Shown here: one piece after another, positions 15,742 through 24,763 of the stretch
Numbering within the stretch: the stretch's first letter is position 1
Layout of the letters: each line of letters begins with the position of its first letter
Assembly (NCBI GenBank): GCA_038043245.1
Contig: JBBTCH010000001.1
Location: 186,001-250,000, forward strand
Length of the DNA stretch: 64,000 bases
DNA from: JACPFV01 sp038043245
Lineage (GTDB): Bacteria; Pseudomonadota; Gammaproteobacteria; Nevskiales; Nevskiaceae
Reading direction: 5' to 3'
Translations under genes and position numbers: made by a program
Notes under the pieces: model-generated
Seen by the model: only the letters and a program-made list of their open reading frames with translations
Databases searched by the model: none
What the model was told of the DNA's origin: nothing

Positions 15742-17034
15742 ATGTTTGACCGCCCGAAGTCCGGGCAGCGCGCGGTACTCGTCCATCTCGAATTTCCTGG
15801 CGCGGATTTTGAATCCGACCGCCAGGAATTCATTGATCTTGCGCGTTCAGCGGGCGCCGAAGTCACCTCGGTCATCGGCGGGCGTCGCGAATCGCCCGAT
15901 GCGGGTCTGTTCATCGGCAGCGGCAAGGCCGAAGAAGTCGGCGCAGCCGTCGCAGGCGATTGCAGCGAACTGGCGATCTTCAACCACGACCTTTCGCCCA
16001 GTCAGGAGCGCAATCTCGAAAAGCTGCTGAAGTGCCGCGTGCTGGATCGCGCCGGGCTGATCCTCGACATCTTCGCCAAGCGCGCGCGTTCGCACGAAGG
16101 CAAGCTGCAGGTCGAGCTGGCGCAATTGCAGCATCTGTCCACGCGCTTGATCCGTGGCTGGACTCACTTGGAGCGTCAGCGCGGCGGCGGCATCGGTCTC
16201 ACCGGCCCGGGCGAAACCCAGCTCGAGCTGGATCGCCGCCTGATCCGCCGCCGCATCGACACGCTGAAAAAACACATCGAGCAGGTGCGGCAACGCCGTG
16301 CGCAGAACCGGCAGGCGCGCAGCCGCAACGATATTCCGACGGTCGCTCTGGCCGGCTACACCAACGCCGGAAAATCCACCTTGTTCAACGCACTCACCGG
16401 CGAAAAAACCTTTACCTCGTCCAAATTGTTCGCGACGCTGGACCCGACGCTGCGCCGGCTCGACCTGCCGACCGGTGGTTTTGCCCTCATCGCCGACACG
16501 GTCGGTTTTGTACGCGACCTGCCACACGATCTGGTCGCGGCGTTCCGCGCCACGCTGGAGGAATCGCGCGAGGCTGACTTGCTGCTGCACGTGGTGGATG
16601 CCGCCGATCCCGAGCGCAGCCTGCGCATCGCCCAGGTTGAATCGGTGCTGGAGGAGATCGGCGCTGCCGAAGTTCCACGGATGGAGGTCTTCAACAAGAT
16701 TGATCTGCGCAAGGGCGAAAAGCCGCGAGTCGAACGCAACGTGCGCAAGCAGGCATCGCGGGCGTATGTCTCGGCGTTGACCGGCAAAGGCCTCGATGGC
16801 CTGCGTGCGGCGATCGCTGAGCGCCTGTTCCCGGATCTGCGCGAACAGGAACTGCGCCTGAGCCCGGACCAGCCGCAGGCGGCCAAGCTGCGCGCACGAT
16901 TGTTTGCCGAGGGGGCGGTGCGCAGCGAGCGTGTGCTGAAGAGCGGCGCCATGCGTCTGCGTGTCACCCTGTCCGCCGAACGCTTGCGCCGGCTTTGTGC
17001 CGAGTCAGGCATCGAAGCGCCGGCTATATCTTGA
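15742..17034 (+). CDS. hflX: Ribosome-associated GTPase HflX
   Basis: This 430-residue GTPase splits and rescues stalled 70S ribosomes. An N-terminal HflX domain with a long coiled-coil arm (about residues 140-195) precedes the G domain. G1 is GYTNAGKST, G3 is DTVGFVRDLP, and G4 appears as NKID. Length agrees with the family. It lies 14 bp after hfq and is followed by hflK, in the conserved arrangement. Confidence 0.96.
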   Translation: MFDRPKSGQRAVLVHLEFPGADFESDRQEFIDLARSAGAEVTSVIGGRRESPDAGLFIGSGKAEEVGAAVAGDCSELAIFNHDLSPSQERNLEKLLKCRVLDRAGLILDIFAKRARSHEGKLQVELAQLQHLSTRLIRGWTHLERQRGGGIGLTGPGETQLELDRRLIRRRIDTLKKHIEQVRQRRAQNRQARSRNDIPTVALAGYTNAGKSTLFNALTGEKTFTSSKLFATLDPTLRRLDLPTGGFALIADTVGFVRDLPHDLVAAFRATLEESREADLLLHVVDAADPERSLRIAQVESVLEEIGAAEVPRMEVFNKIDLRKGEKPRVERNVRKQASRAYVSALTGKGLDGLRAAIAERLFPDLREQELRLSPDQPQAAKLRARLFAEGAVRSERVLKSGAMRLRVTLSAERLRRLCAESGIEAPAIS

Positions 17035-17096
17035 ACCGACGGACTTCTTTATCATTCGCCGGCCCTTAATTTCTGTTGAATGACCTGAGTCTGAAC

Positions 17097-18221
17097 ATGG
17101 CGTGGAATGAACCTGGAAACACCGGTGGCAACAAAGACCCCTGGGGTGGCAATCGTGGCCAAGGTCCCGATTTCGAGGCGCTGTTCAAACAGCTGAAGGA
17201 GCGCTTTGCCGGGCGCGGCAAGGGCAACGGCAGCCGGGTTCCGGGCGGGCCGCAGGAGCAGCTCGGCTGGCTGCCGATCGGTATCTTCGTGCTCTGGCTG
17301 TTGTCGGGTTTTTACATCGTCGACGAGCAGGAACGCGCGGTGGTCATGCGCTTTGGCGCTTACACGCGTACCGCCGAGCAGGGTCCGCACTGGCGCATGC
17401 CGTGGCCGTTCGAGAAGGTCGAGAAGGTCAACGTCACCCAGGTGCGACCGATCACCGATCGCTCCGACATGCTGACGCAGGACGAGAACATCGTCGATGT
17501 CGAGGTCAAGGTGCAGTACCGCGTCAGCAAGGTCGAGGACTATCTGTTCAACGTCGAAGATCCGGATGGCACCCTGCGACAGACGCTGAAAAGCGCCGTG
17601 CGTGAAGTCGTTGGCCGTTCCAACATGGATTTCATCCTCACCGACGGCCGCCAGAAAGTCGCGTCAGAGACCAAGCAGCTGATGCAGGACCGTCTGGATG
17701 AATACAAGACCGGGTTGATCGTCAGCGAAGTCAACCTGCAGCAAGTGCAGCCGCCGGAACAGGTCCAGAGCTCATTCGCCGACGCGATCAAGGCGCGCGA
17801 AGATCAGCAGCGCCTGAAGAACGAGGCTGAGGCTTACGCCAATGACCGCTTGCCGCGCGCGCGCGGTGGCGCTGCCCGCCAGACCGCTGAAGCCAGTGCC
17901 TACCGCGACCGCGTCGTGGCGCGCGCCACCGGCGATGCTTCCCGCTTCAGTCAGTTGCTGGTCGAATATCAGAAGGCCCCTCGTGTCACCCGGGAGCGTC
18001 TGTATCTCGACGCCATGGCCGAAGTGCTGGGCAGCACCAGCAAGATCCTGCTGGACGTCAACAAGGGCAACCCGATGCTGTATCTGCCGCTGGAGCAGTT
18101 GATGAAGAATCTGCCGCGGGGCTCCGAGGCCGGCGCCGATGCACCGACGGCGATGCCGGAAGTCACCGTGAGGCCGCCGGAGGCGGACGCTCGTTCGCGC
18201 AGCCGTGGAGACCTGCCATGA
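17097..18221 (+). CDS. hflK: FtsH protease modulator HflK
   Basis: This 374-residue SPFH/band 7 protein has a Gly/Asn-rich N-terminus beginning MAWNEPG, one membrane helix (about residues 58-77, WLPIGIFVLWLLSGFYIV) and the SPFH domain. With HflC it forms a large periplasm-facing complex around FtsH. ATG 17097 matches the family start; an upstream TTG is unlikely. The stop overlaps the hflC start (ATGA). In the late helix the usual acidic position of the PKARGEAAR-type segment reads LPRARGGAAR, a minor deviation. Confidence 0.95.
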   Translation: MAWNEPGNTGGNKDPWGGNRGQGPDFEALFKQLKERFAGRGKGNGSRVPGGPQEQLGWLPIGIFVLWLLSGFYIVDEQERAVVMRFGAYTRTAEQGPHWRMPWPFEKVEKVNVTQVRPITDRSDMLTQDENIVDVEVKVQYRVSKVEDYLFNVEDPDGTLRQTLKSAVREVVGRSNMDFILTDGRQKVASETKQLMQDRLDEYKTGLIVSEVNLQQVQPPEQVQSSFADAIKAREDQQRLKNEAEAYANDRLPRARGGAARQTAEASAYRDRVVARATGDASRFSQLLVEYQKAPRVTRERLYLDAMAEVLGSTSKILLDVNKGNPMLYLPLEQLMKNLPRGSEAGADAPTAMPEVTVRPPEADARSRSRGDLP

Positions 18222-19090
18222 CCCAGACGCAGATGCGCATCATCAGCATCGTCTTCGGCGTGCTCGCGCTGATCTCCGGTAGCCTGTTCAAGGTGGATAC
18301 GCGTGAACGCGCTGCGCTGTTCCAGCTCGGCGAGCTCAAGCGCACCGACTACACGCCGGGATTGCACTTCAAACTGCCGCTGATCCAGGATGTGAAAAAG
18401 TTCGACGGTCGCGTGCGCACGCTCGACAACCAGACCGAGAACTTCCTGACGTCCGAGAAAAAGAACGTCAAGGTGGACTTCTTCGTCAAATGGAAGATCG
18501 CGGATCTCGCCACGTATTACCGCGCCACCGGACGCGAAGGCGCCACCAACGTGGCGATGGACCGCCTGGCTTCGATCGTCAACAGCGGTCTGCGTGACGA
18601 GTTCGGCCGCCGCACCATCCAGCAGGCGGTAAGCGGCGAACGCGACGCCATCATGCGTGCGCTGGAAGCCAGCGCCAAATCCAAGGTCGCCGAGCTGGGA
18701 ATCGAGATCATCGATGTGCGCATCAAGCGCATCGATCTGCCGGATGAAGTGCGCGGCTCGGTGTACGAACGCATGCGTGCCGAGCGCACGCGGGTGGCTT
18801 CGGAGCTGCGCGCGAAGGGTGCGGAAGAAGCCGAACGCATCCGCTCGGAAGCCGATCGTGCCGCCACCATCATCGTCGCCGATGCCTACCGCGAGGCCGA
18901 GAAGGAGCGCGGCATTGGCGATGCGAAATCTGCTGAGATTTATGCAAAAGCCTATGGCAAGGATGCGGAGTTCTACAGCTTCTACCGTTCCTTGAACGTC
19001 TATAAGGAATCCTGGAAGGGCAGGCAGGACGTGCTGGTGCTGGAACCGAAGAGTGATTTTTTCAAATACTTCAACAGCCCCAAACCTTGA
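18218..19090 (+). CDS. hflC: FtsH protease modulator HflC
   Basis: This is a 290-residue SPFH protein and the partner of HflK. It has an N-terminal membrane helix (about residues 5-22), DTRERAALFQLGE at the start of the band 7 domain, and the long charged helix ERTRVASELRAKGAEEAERI typical of the C-terminal half. The ATGA overlap with hflK implies coupled translation and matched stoichiometry. Confidence 0.96.
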   Translation: MTQTQMRIISIVFGVLALISGSLFKVDTRERAALFQLGELKRTDYTPGLHFKLPLIQDVKKFDGRVRTLDNQTENFLTSEKKNVKVDFFVKWKIADLATYYRATGREGATNVAMDRLASIVNSGLRDEFGRRTIQQAVSGERDAIMRALEASAKSKVAELGIEIIDVRIKRIDLPDEVRGSVYERMRAERTRVASELRAKGAEEAERIRSEADRAATIIVADAYREAEKERGIGDAKSAEIYAKAYGKDAEFYSFYRSLNVYKESWKGRQDVLVLEPKSDFFKYFNSPKP

Positions 19091-19096
19091 ATCAGC

Positions 19097-19297
19097 ATGA
19101 GCGGCTTGCAAGGGATCTGGCTGGACGTTGCCCGTGCGCTGGCGCTGATGCTGGTGTTCGAGGGGCTGTTGCCGTTTCTGGCGCCTGCGCGCTGGCGCGA
19201 GATGATGGCGCGCATGGCCAGCTTCGATGACCGCGTGCTGCGCACCATCGGCCTGCTATCGATGATCAGCGGGCTGGTCCTGCTGCAGATGCTATGA
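19097..19297 (+). CDS. DUF2065 small membrane protein (YjeT-like)
   Basis: This 66-residue protein has two hydrophobic helices and the conserved EGLLPFLAPARWR and RTIGLLSMISGLVLL segments of DUF2065. It lies between hflC and hisZ, as in many gammaproteobacteria. Its role is not established. The stop overlaps the hisZ start. Confidence 0.88.
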   Translation: MSGLQGIWLDVARALALMLVFEGLLPFLAPARWREMMARMASFDDRVLRTIGLLSMISGLVLLQML

Positions 19298-20283
19298 GCG
19301 CCGCCAAGGGGTTCCTGCCGGAAGGCGTCGAGGAATGGCTGCCGCCGGCCTCCTGGCGCATGGAAGACCTGCGCCGTCGCCTGCTCGATCTGTACCGCAT
19401 GCGCGGCTACGAGTTGATCCTGACGCCGTTGCTGGAGCACCTCGATACGCTGATGACCGGGGCCGGTTCCGACCTCGAAGCGCAGACTTTCAAGCTGATC
19501 GACCCCGCCAGCGGCCGCTTGCTCGGTTTGCGTGCCGACATGACGCCGCAAGCTGCACGCATTGCCGCCCTGCGCTATGCAAAGCAGAAAATCGTGCGGC
19601 TGTGCTACCTCGGCACGGTTCTGCGGACACAGCCGGATGCGCTAGGTGGGCCGCGCGCGCCGCGCCAGGTCGGCTGCGAGCTGTTCGGCGACGCCAGTGA
19701 CAAGGCCGATCTCGAGGCTATCGGCCTGATGCTGGAAACGTTGACGGCAGCAGGCGTGCGGAATCTCCACCTTGATCTGGGCCACGTCGGCATCTATCGC
19801 GCCATCGCTGCGCGCCTCAAGCTGGATGCAGAGGACGAAGCCGCCCTGTTCGACATCCTGCAGCGCAAATCCCGGCCCGATCTGGGTGATTTCGCCAGGG
19901 CACAAAAACTCAACTCCGCCGCTGTGGATGCGCTGGCGACGCTGATGGATCTGAATGGCGATGCCGCGGTCTTGAAACAGGCGCGTCTCAAGCTGAAGCA
20001 TGAAGGCGCAGCGGTGAGCCGCTGTCTCGATACGCTGGCGAAAATCGCTCAGCGCCTTAAGAAAGACTGGCCGCAGCTGCCGATCCACATCGATCTGGCG
20101 GAGTTGCGCGGCTACCGCTACCAGACCGGCATGGTGTTTGCGGCGTTTGTGCCGGGACACGGGCGCGAGTTGGCGCGCGGCGGCCGCTATGACGGTGTCG
20201 GGCGCGAATTCGGCATGGCACGGCCGGCGACCGGATTCTCCGCTGATTTGAACGAACTCTTGCGATTAGGGGCTGGAAAATAA
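19294..20283 (+). CDS. hisZ: ATP phosphoribosyltransferase regulatory subunit HisZ
   Basis: This 329-residue protein is a histidyl-tRNA synthetase paralogue lacking the aminoacylation and anticodon-binding parts. It partners short-form HisG in the first step of histidine synthesis. Motif 2-like LRADMTPQAARIAA and the late ARGGRYDGVGREFG segment are visible. It is somewhat shorter than the roughly 390 residues often seen, having lost part of the C-terminus after the GRYDG motif. The start overlaps the DUF2065 stop (ATGA). Confidence 0.93.
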   Translation: MSAAKGFLPEGVEEWLPPASWRMEDLRRRLLDLYRMRGYELILTPLLEHLDTLMTGAGSDLEAQTFKLIDPASGRLLGLRADMTPQAARIAALRYAKQKIVRLCYLGTVLRTQPDALGGPRAPRQVGCELFGDASDKADLEAIGLMLETLTAAGVRNLHLDLGHVGIYRAIAARLKLDAEDEAALFDILQRKSRPDLGDFARAQKLNSAAVDALATLMDLNGDAAVLKQARLKLKHEGAAVSRCLDTLAKIAQRLKKDWPQLPIHIDLAELRGYRYQTGMVFAAFVPGHGRELARGGRYDGVGREFGMARPATGFSADLNELLRLGAGK

Positions 20284-20284
20284 A

Positions 20285-21577
20285 ATGGGAAAAGCGGTTG
20301 TCATAATCGGCGCGCAATGGGGGGATGAGGGCAAGGGCAAGGTCGTGGATCTGCTCACCGATCGCGTGCAGGCGGTGGTGCGTTTCCAGGGCGGACATAA
20401 CGCCGGCCACACCTTGGTCATCAAGGGCCAGAAGATCGCGCTCAACCTGATTCCATCGGGAATCATGCGCGAGGGTGTGGCCTGCCTGATCGGCAACGGC
20501 GTGGTGCTGTCGCTGCCGGATCTGCTGCGTGAGATCGAGAAAGTCGAGAAAACCGGCACCGAAGTCCGCAGCCGTCTGAAAATATCCGAAGCGGCGCCGC
20601 TGGTGCTGCCGGTGCACGCCAAACTCGACAAGGCGCGCGAAACCGCCCGCGGCGAGGCCAAGATCGGCACCACCGGCAAGGGCATCGGCCCGGCTTATGA
20701 GGACAAGGTCGCGCGCCGCGCGATCCGCGTCGGCGACCTGTTCGACCGTCAGCGATTGACCGAGAAGCTCGAAGAGCTGCTGAAATATCACAACTTCGTA
20801 CTCACGCATTACTACAAGGAAGCGCCGGAAGATTTCCAGAAGACGCTGGACGATCTTCTGGGCTACGCCGCCATCGTCAAGCCGATGGTGGCGGATGTCA
20901 CTGAGCTGCTGCGCCTGCATCTGAAGCAGAAAGACAACGTGCTGTTCGAAGGCGCGCAAGGCGCACTGTTGGACGTGGATCACGGCACCTATCCCTACGT
21001 CACGTCCAGCAACACCACCGCAGGCGGCGCAGCCACCGGCACCGGCGTCGGCCCGCGCAATCTCGACTACGTGCTGGGCATCATCAAGGCTTATGCGACG
21101 CGCGTCGGCTCCGGGCCATTTCCGACCGAGCAGGACAACGACATCGGCCAGCATTTGCGCGACAAGGGCGATGAATACGGCACGGTGACACGACGGCCGC
21201 GGCGTTGCGGCTGGTTCGATGCGGTCGCGGCGCGGCGCTCGATCTTCCTCAATGGCATGTCGGGCCTGTGCGTGACCAAGCTGGACGTGATGGACGCGAT
21301 GGATCCGGTGCGCATCTGCACCGGCTACAAGCTCGACGGAAAAATCACCGACATCGTGCCGATCGGCGCCGAAGGCTTGGCGCGGGTCGAGGCGGTTTAC
21401 GAGGACATGCCGGGCTGGAAGACCTCGACCGTCGGCATCTCGGAGTACAAGAAACTGCCAGAAGCGGCGAAACGCTATCTCAAGCGGCTGGAAGAGGTCT
21501 CCGGCGTGCCGGTGGCGATCATCTCCACCGGACCCGACCGCGTGCATACCGTCGTGTTACGCAATCCATTCGATTAA
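20285..21577 (+). CDS. purA: Adenylosuccinate synthetase
   Basis: This 430-residue enzyme makes adenylosuccinate from IMP, aspartate and GTP. The signature GAQWGDEGKGKVVDLL is at the N-terminus, and GHNAGHT, TTGKGIGPAYEDK and the C-terminal GPDR are also present. It begins one base after the hisZ stop. The final residues HTVVLRNPFD are repeated, with different codons and one substitution, about 80 bp downstream. Confidence 0.98.
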   Translation: MGKAVVIIGAQWGDEGKGKVVDLLTDRVQAVVRFQGGHNAGHTLVIKGQKIALNLIPSGIMREGVACLIGNGVVLSLPDLLREIEKVEKTGTEVRSRLKISEAAPLVLPVHAKLDKARETARGEAKIGTTGKGIGPAYEDKVARRAIRVGDLFDRQRLTEKLEELLKYHNFVLTHYYKEAPEDFQKTLDDLLGYAAIVKPMVADVTELLRLHLKQKDNVLFEGAQGALLDVDHGTYPYVTSSNTTAGGAATGTGVGPRNLDYVLGIIKAYATRVGSGPFPTEQDNDIGQHLRDKGDEYGTVTRRPRRCGWFDAVAARRSIFLNGMSGLCVTKLDVMDAMDPVRICTGYKLDGKITDIVPIGAEGLARVEAVYEDMPGWKTSTVGISEYKKLPEAAKRYLKRLEEVSGVPVAIISTGPDRVHTVVLRNPFD

Positions 21578-21581
21578 CGCG

Positions 21582-21623
21582 GTCGCGAACGCTCGCGACG
21601 CTAGCATCCCGCGCAAGCGCGGG
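21582..21623. repeat. Pair of hairpins downstream of purA
   Basis: Two perfect 7-base stems lie in succession: GTCGCGA/TCGCGAC with a four-base loop (21582-21599) and CCCGCGC/GCGCGGG with a two-base loop (21608-21623). They look like a small palindromic repetitive element inserted just after the purA stop codon. Neither is followed by a T-run. Confidence 0.55.
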
Positions 21624-21655
21624 GCCCTGCACGCTGCTCGCTTTCGTACAGCTCA

Positions 21656-21688
21656 CACACCGTCGTGCTGAAGAATCCTTTCGACTAG
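21656..21688 (+). pseudogene. Ten-codon echo of the purA 3' end
   Basis: Read in frame, this stretch encodes HTVVLKNPFD and a TAG stop, matching the last ten residues of purA (HTVVLRNPFD) with one conservative change but several different codons. The sequence before it does not resemble purA. It is too long to be chance and too divergent to be a fresh duplication. The most likely explanation is a relic of an alternative purA 3' end displaced when the hairpin element inserted or recombined here. Confidence 0.6.
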
Positions 21689-21690
21689 TG

Positions 21691-21765
21691 CCCGTTCGCC
21701 CTGAGCCTGTCGAGGGGTGAACAGGGCAACTCCTGTTCGTGGTTCGACAAGCTCACCACGAACGA
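21691..21765. repeat. Dispersed intergenic repeat
   Basis: CCCGTTCGCCCTGAGCCTGTCGAGGGG is followed by GTTCGTGGTTCGACAAG and CTCACCACGAACG, which share segments with the copies at 10031 and 31631. The two halves are partly inverted relative to each other and fill the gap between purA and the desaturase stop. Confidence 0.65.
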
Positions 21766-21774
21766 GAGTGCCCG

Positions 21775-22953
21775 TTAAGCAGTCGCAGGCTTCAACGTGT
21801 AGCTGGCCAATTGCGCGCGCAGCAGTTCCACCCGACGACGCTGCAGTTTCAGCGAGCGTTCCAGAATCAACAGGCGAGTGCGCATGGCGGAATGTTCCCA
21901 GCGGTCGTGCAGTTTCTCCTGCAGCTGGGTCTTGGCGGCTTCGAACTTCCCGCTCTGCATCTGCGTCCATTCGCCGATGGTGGCGCGGAACGTCTGTAGC
22001 TCGGCTTCCAGCAATTTCTGCCATTCGGCCAGACGCGGATGATGCGGTGCCTGTACGGCGGCGAGATCTTCATGCGCGCGTTCGAACTGGCGGTCGAGCA
22101 TGGCGCGCTGGATCTTGAATTCGGGGACACGCTTGAGGTCGCGCGCCAGCCCGAGTTTCTCGCTGGCGGCGATCAGCCACTTGGTCGGATCGAACTGCCA
22201 CCAGCGAATGCCGTTGCGGTAGTCCCACTGAAAGATGTGATGGAAGTTGTGATAGCCCTCACCGTAGGTGAGGAAGGCGAGGAAGTCGTTGTCGCGCGCA
22301 GTGTTCTCCTTGGTGTAGGGCTGGCGGCCCCACCAGTGTGCGAGCGAGTTGATGAAGAAGGTCACATGATGATTGGCGACGATGCGCAGGAAGCCCGCGA
22401 CCAGCAGGAAGCCCCAGACATCGCCGTAGGCCAGGCCCAGCAGCAGGACCACGCCGAGATTCATGCCGATGGCGACCGCGAGGTAATGGCGATGCTGGAA
22501 GCTGACGACGGGGTCGGCCAGCAGATCGGCGGCGTTGGAATAATCCAGCCGGCTCGCCGGGTAGTCGCGCAGCATCCAGCCAATGTGTGAGTACCAGAAC
22601 CCGCGCGGCGCAGAGTAGGGGTCGTGGTCGATATGATCGACGTGCTGGTGATGGATGCGATGCGTCGCCGCCCAGATCTGGATGCTGTTCTGCAGCGCCA
22701 TGCCGCCAAACAGCGCGTAGATCCATTTAAGCAGCGGATGTGCCTGGTACGCGCGATGCGCCCACAGGCGGTGATAGCCGGCGGTGATGGACAGCCCGTT
22801 GGCCCACAGCAGAACGAACGCCCAGACCCATGCCCAGCCGGAGACCGATTGAGTCGCCAGATACCAAGGCAGTACGGTGAAGATAGGGACTGTGGTGAGG
22901 ATGAACATCACGGTGGCGGGCCAGTTGATGGGCGCGCGTTGAGCAGACGACAT
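21775..22953 (-). CDS. Membrane fatty-acid (acyl-CoA) desaturase with C-terminal coiled coil
   Basis: This 392-residue di-iron desaturase has histidine boxes HRLWAH, HRIHHQHVD and HNFHH and four hydrophobic segments, the layout of delta-9 acyl-CoA/acyl-lipid desaturases. The catalytic region ends near residue 280. It is followed by an unusual extension of about 110 residues, rich in Glu, Gln, Arg and Leu, which should form a coiled coil. ATG 22953 has GGGGA six bases upstream. The predicted role is introducing a double bond into membrane fatty acids. The gene stands alone between repeats and a small membrane-protein gene. Confidence 0.9.
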   Translation of the reverse strand: MSSAQRAPINWPATVMFILTTVPIFTVLPWYLATQSVSGWAWVWAFVLLWANGLSITAGYHRLWAHRAYQAHPLLKWIYALFGGMALQNSIQIWAATHRIHHQHVDHIDHDPYSAPRGFWYSHIGWMLRDYPASRLDYSNAADLLADPVVSFQHRHYLAVAIGMNLGVVLLLGLAYGDVWGFLLVAGFLRIVANHHVTFFINSLAHWWGRQPYTKENTARDNDFLAFLTYGEGYHNFHHIFQWDYRNGIRWWQFDPTKWLIAASEKLGLARDLKRVPEFKIQRAMLDRQFERAHEDLAAVQAPHHPRLAEWQKLLEAELQTFRATIGEWTQMQSGKFEAAKTQLQEKLHDRWEHSAMRTRLLILERSLKLQRRRVELLRAQLASYTLKPATA

Positions 22954-22998
22954 TGTTTTCCCCTGATTTATGCCGCTCATTCTGCCATCCGCACCCAC

Positions 22999-23415
22999 TC
23001 AGCGTGCGCCGTGCGCGAAGCTGCGCAGATACACCGCCACGCCCAGGCCCCAGGCGCCGTTGAGCAGGAAGGCGCCGACCCAGATCTTCGGGTCGCCGCC
23101 AGCGGCAAACGCCATACCCTTGAGCGGAAACACGATCAGCAGCGCAACCAGACTGGGGCCTAGCGCACCCGTTACGATCCAGCCGGCCCAGTATTTGGCG
23201 CCACTGAGCCCGCGCAGGAACGGTAACAACGCAGCACCCCAGACGCCGCCCCAGAAGGCCAGCGAAATGACCTTGGGTATGCCAAGTGGAGGCGTCGACG
23301 ACATATCGAAAGGCGCTGGTGCCGCGGCCAGCACATGCAGGGCTGCCAGCAGGCCCTGATGGAACAGCAGCGTTGCAACGAACCCGCCAATGAATGCGTG
23401 CAGATAAGCCTTCAT
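22999..23415 (-). CDS. Hypothetical four-helix membrane protein
   Basis: This 138-residue protein has four hydrophobic segments (about residues 5-30, 48-66, 75-97 and 112-132) connected by short loops. A strong AGGAGGG ribosome site lies five bases before the ATG. It is probably an inner-membrane protein of unknown function. It is encoded 45 bp upstream of the desaturase on the same strand, so the two may be co-transcribed. Confidence 0.75.
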   Translation of the reverse strand: MKAYLHAFIGGFVATLLFHQGLLAALHVLAAAPAPFDMSSTPPLGIPKVISLAFWGGVWGAALLPFLRGLSGAKYWAGWIVTGALGPSLVALLIVFPLKGMAFAAGGDPKIWVGAFLLNGAWGLGVAVYLRSFAHGAR

Positions 23416-23623
23416 AGTCCCTCCTCAGGAACGGTCATGCCTGAATTGTGCCGCGCCGGCACGGAATTTGTCTTTTCTTTCAACGATGCTCAGAATCACT
23501 GTTGTTTATAGGAGCCTGTCGATAACGTCGTTGCAGTTGTAGATAATTTATACGTCATTGTATTCGCACAAATATTTGTCAGATATCTTGCCTGTCACCT
23601 GTAAACCCCATCCCGCCCCGATC

Positions 23624-24487
23624 ATGGCCACCGAGCCGAATACCCCATTCCTGCTAAAGGCCGGTTCCCGCGAACTCTGTGATTTCGCGTTTTTCCCCGC
23701 CGCTTCAGGTAAACCGCTGGTAGTGCTGATCGGGTGGGGTCACGAACTCATGACCGATTTCACTCTGGCCGAAATCCTGGAATTCGACGTACGCGTCGTG
23801 GGCCGGGCCAAGACCATTCAATACGTGCTGGGTCTCTCGAGTTTTCGGTCCACGATCAAGCAGGCAATCATAGACGTCGATCTCAGCAAGGCGTTCGTCT
23901 ACCGGCTCAATACCGTATTCAGCCGCGCCGCGCCGGTCATATTCGTGTTCAGGGACGAAAGCGAGAAGATCATGGCGGATATCCATCAGAAGCTGATGCG
24001 GGCGGCGATAATGGCAGCCCAGCTGGGCGACTGGCGCCTGGATCAAGGCATTGAATGGGTAACGGCAGAGGCGGTAGCGCTGGGAGGTGAACTGCGCCCG
24101 ACTGCGGAATGCGAACTGTCAACGTCGTTTGTCTGGAGGCTTGACGGCCCGGTTTTCCGCAGCGGCGGTGCCAAGCCCCTCATGCTCTGGTCGCTGATGC
24201 TGGAAAGCGCGCTCAAGAATCGGAACACGCTTCCGGTCGCGACGGTCGTGACGGACTATGACGGTGAAATTCAGCGGGCCTCCGATAAATTCGTTCTCAA
24301 GAACCTGCGTGCGCCCGGTTCGGTGCAAGGCAAGAACCGCGTGATTATCCTGGAGCAGCTGCCGCAGCCGGAAGAGGTGGAGCTGCTGCAGTCGATGGAA
24401 GAAACAATCCAGAACGAGATCGATGAAGGCGAACATGCCAAGGTGCGCAAGCTGCAGAGGCCCGCGCCCATCATCAAGGCTGCCTGA
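23624..24487 (+). CDS. Hypothetical protein
   Basis: This 287-residue soluble protein is not recognised. There is no signal peptide or membrane helix. The central part is alternating hydrophobic and charged (VIFVFRDESEKIMADIHQKL), with an acidic C-terminal helix (EEVELLQSMEETIQNEIDEG). The start was placed at ATG 23624 rather than at an upstream TTG because the first codons before it read like leader sequence; no strong ribosome site is visible. It stands alone, with an A+T-rich 200-bp region upstream and a transcription terminator and tRNA gene on the other strand downstream. Confidence 0.65.
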   Translation: MATEPNTPFLLKAGSRELCDFAFFPAASGKPLVVLIGWGHELMTDFTLAEILEFDVRVVGRAKTIQYVLGLSSFRSTIKQAIIDVDLSKAFVYRLNTVFSRAAPVIFVFRDESEKIMADIHQKLMRAAIMAAQLGDWRLDQGIEWVTAEAVALGGELRPTAECELSTSFVWRLDGPVFRSGGAKPLMLWSLMLESALKNRNTLPVATVVTDYDGEIQRASDKFVLKNLRAPGSVQGKNRVIILEQLPQPEEVELLQSMEETIQNEIDEGEHAKVRKLQRPAPIIKAA

Positions 24488-24599
24488 CGCCGGATTCGGC
24501 TCATGGCCGAGCGGGGCAACTCCCCGTGGTGTTCAGGGGGTGCCGATAAAGATCGGTGCCACCTAGAGCCCCATATCCAATAATTAACAAGTCCCGCAT

Positions 24600-24625
24600 A
24601 AATAAAAAACCGGCTTGCGCCGGTT
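24600..24625 (-). terminator. Rho-independent terminator of the tRNA-Leu gene
   Basis: On the minus strand, AACCGGC and GCCGGTT pair around GCAA and are followed by a run of six T residues and ATTT. It lies eight bases beyond the CCA end of the tRNA, so it ends that transcript. Confidence 0.82.
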
Positions 24626-24632
24626 GTTTATT

Positions 24633-24717
<85 letters not shown>

Positions 24718-24763
24718 CAAGTTTTCAGGGCGCGAATTGTCGTGGGCGGGTTATCCTTTGTCA

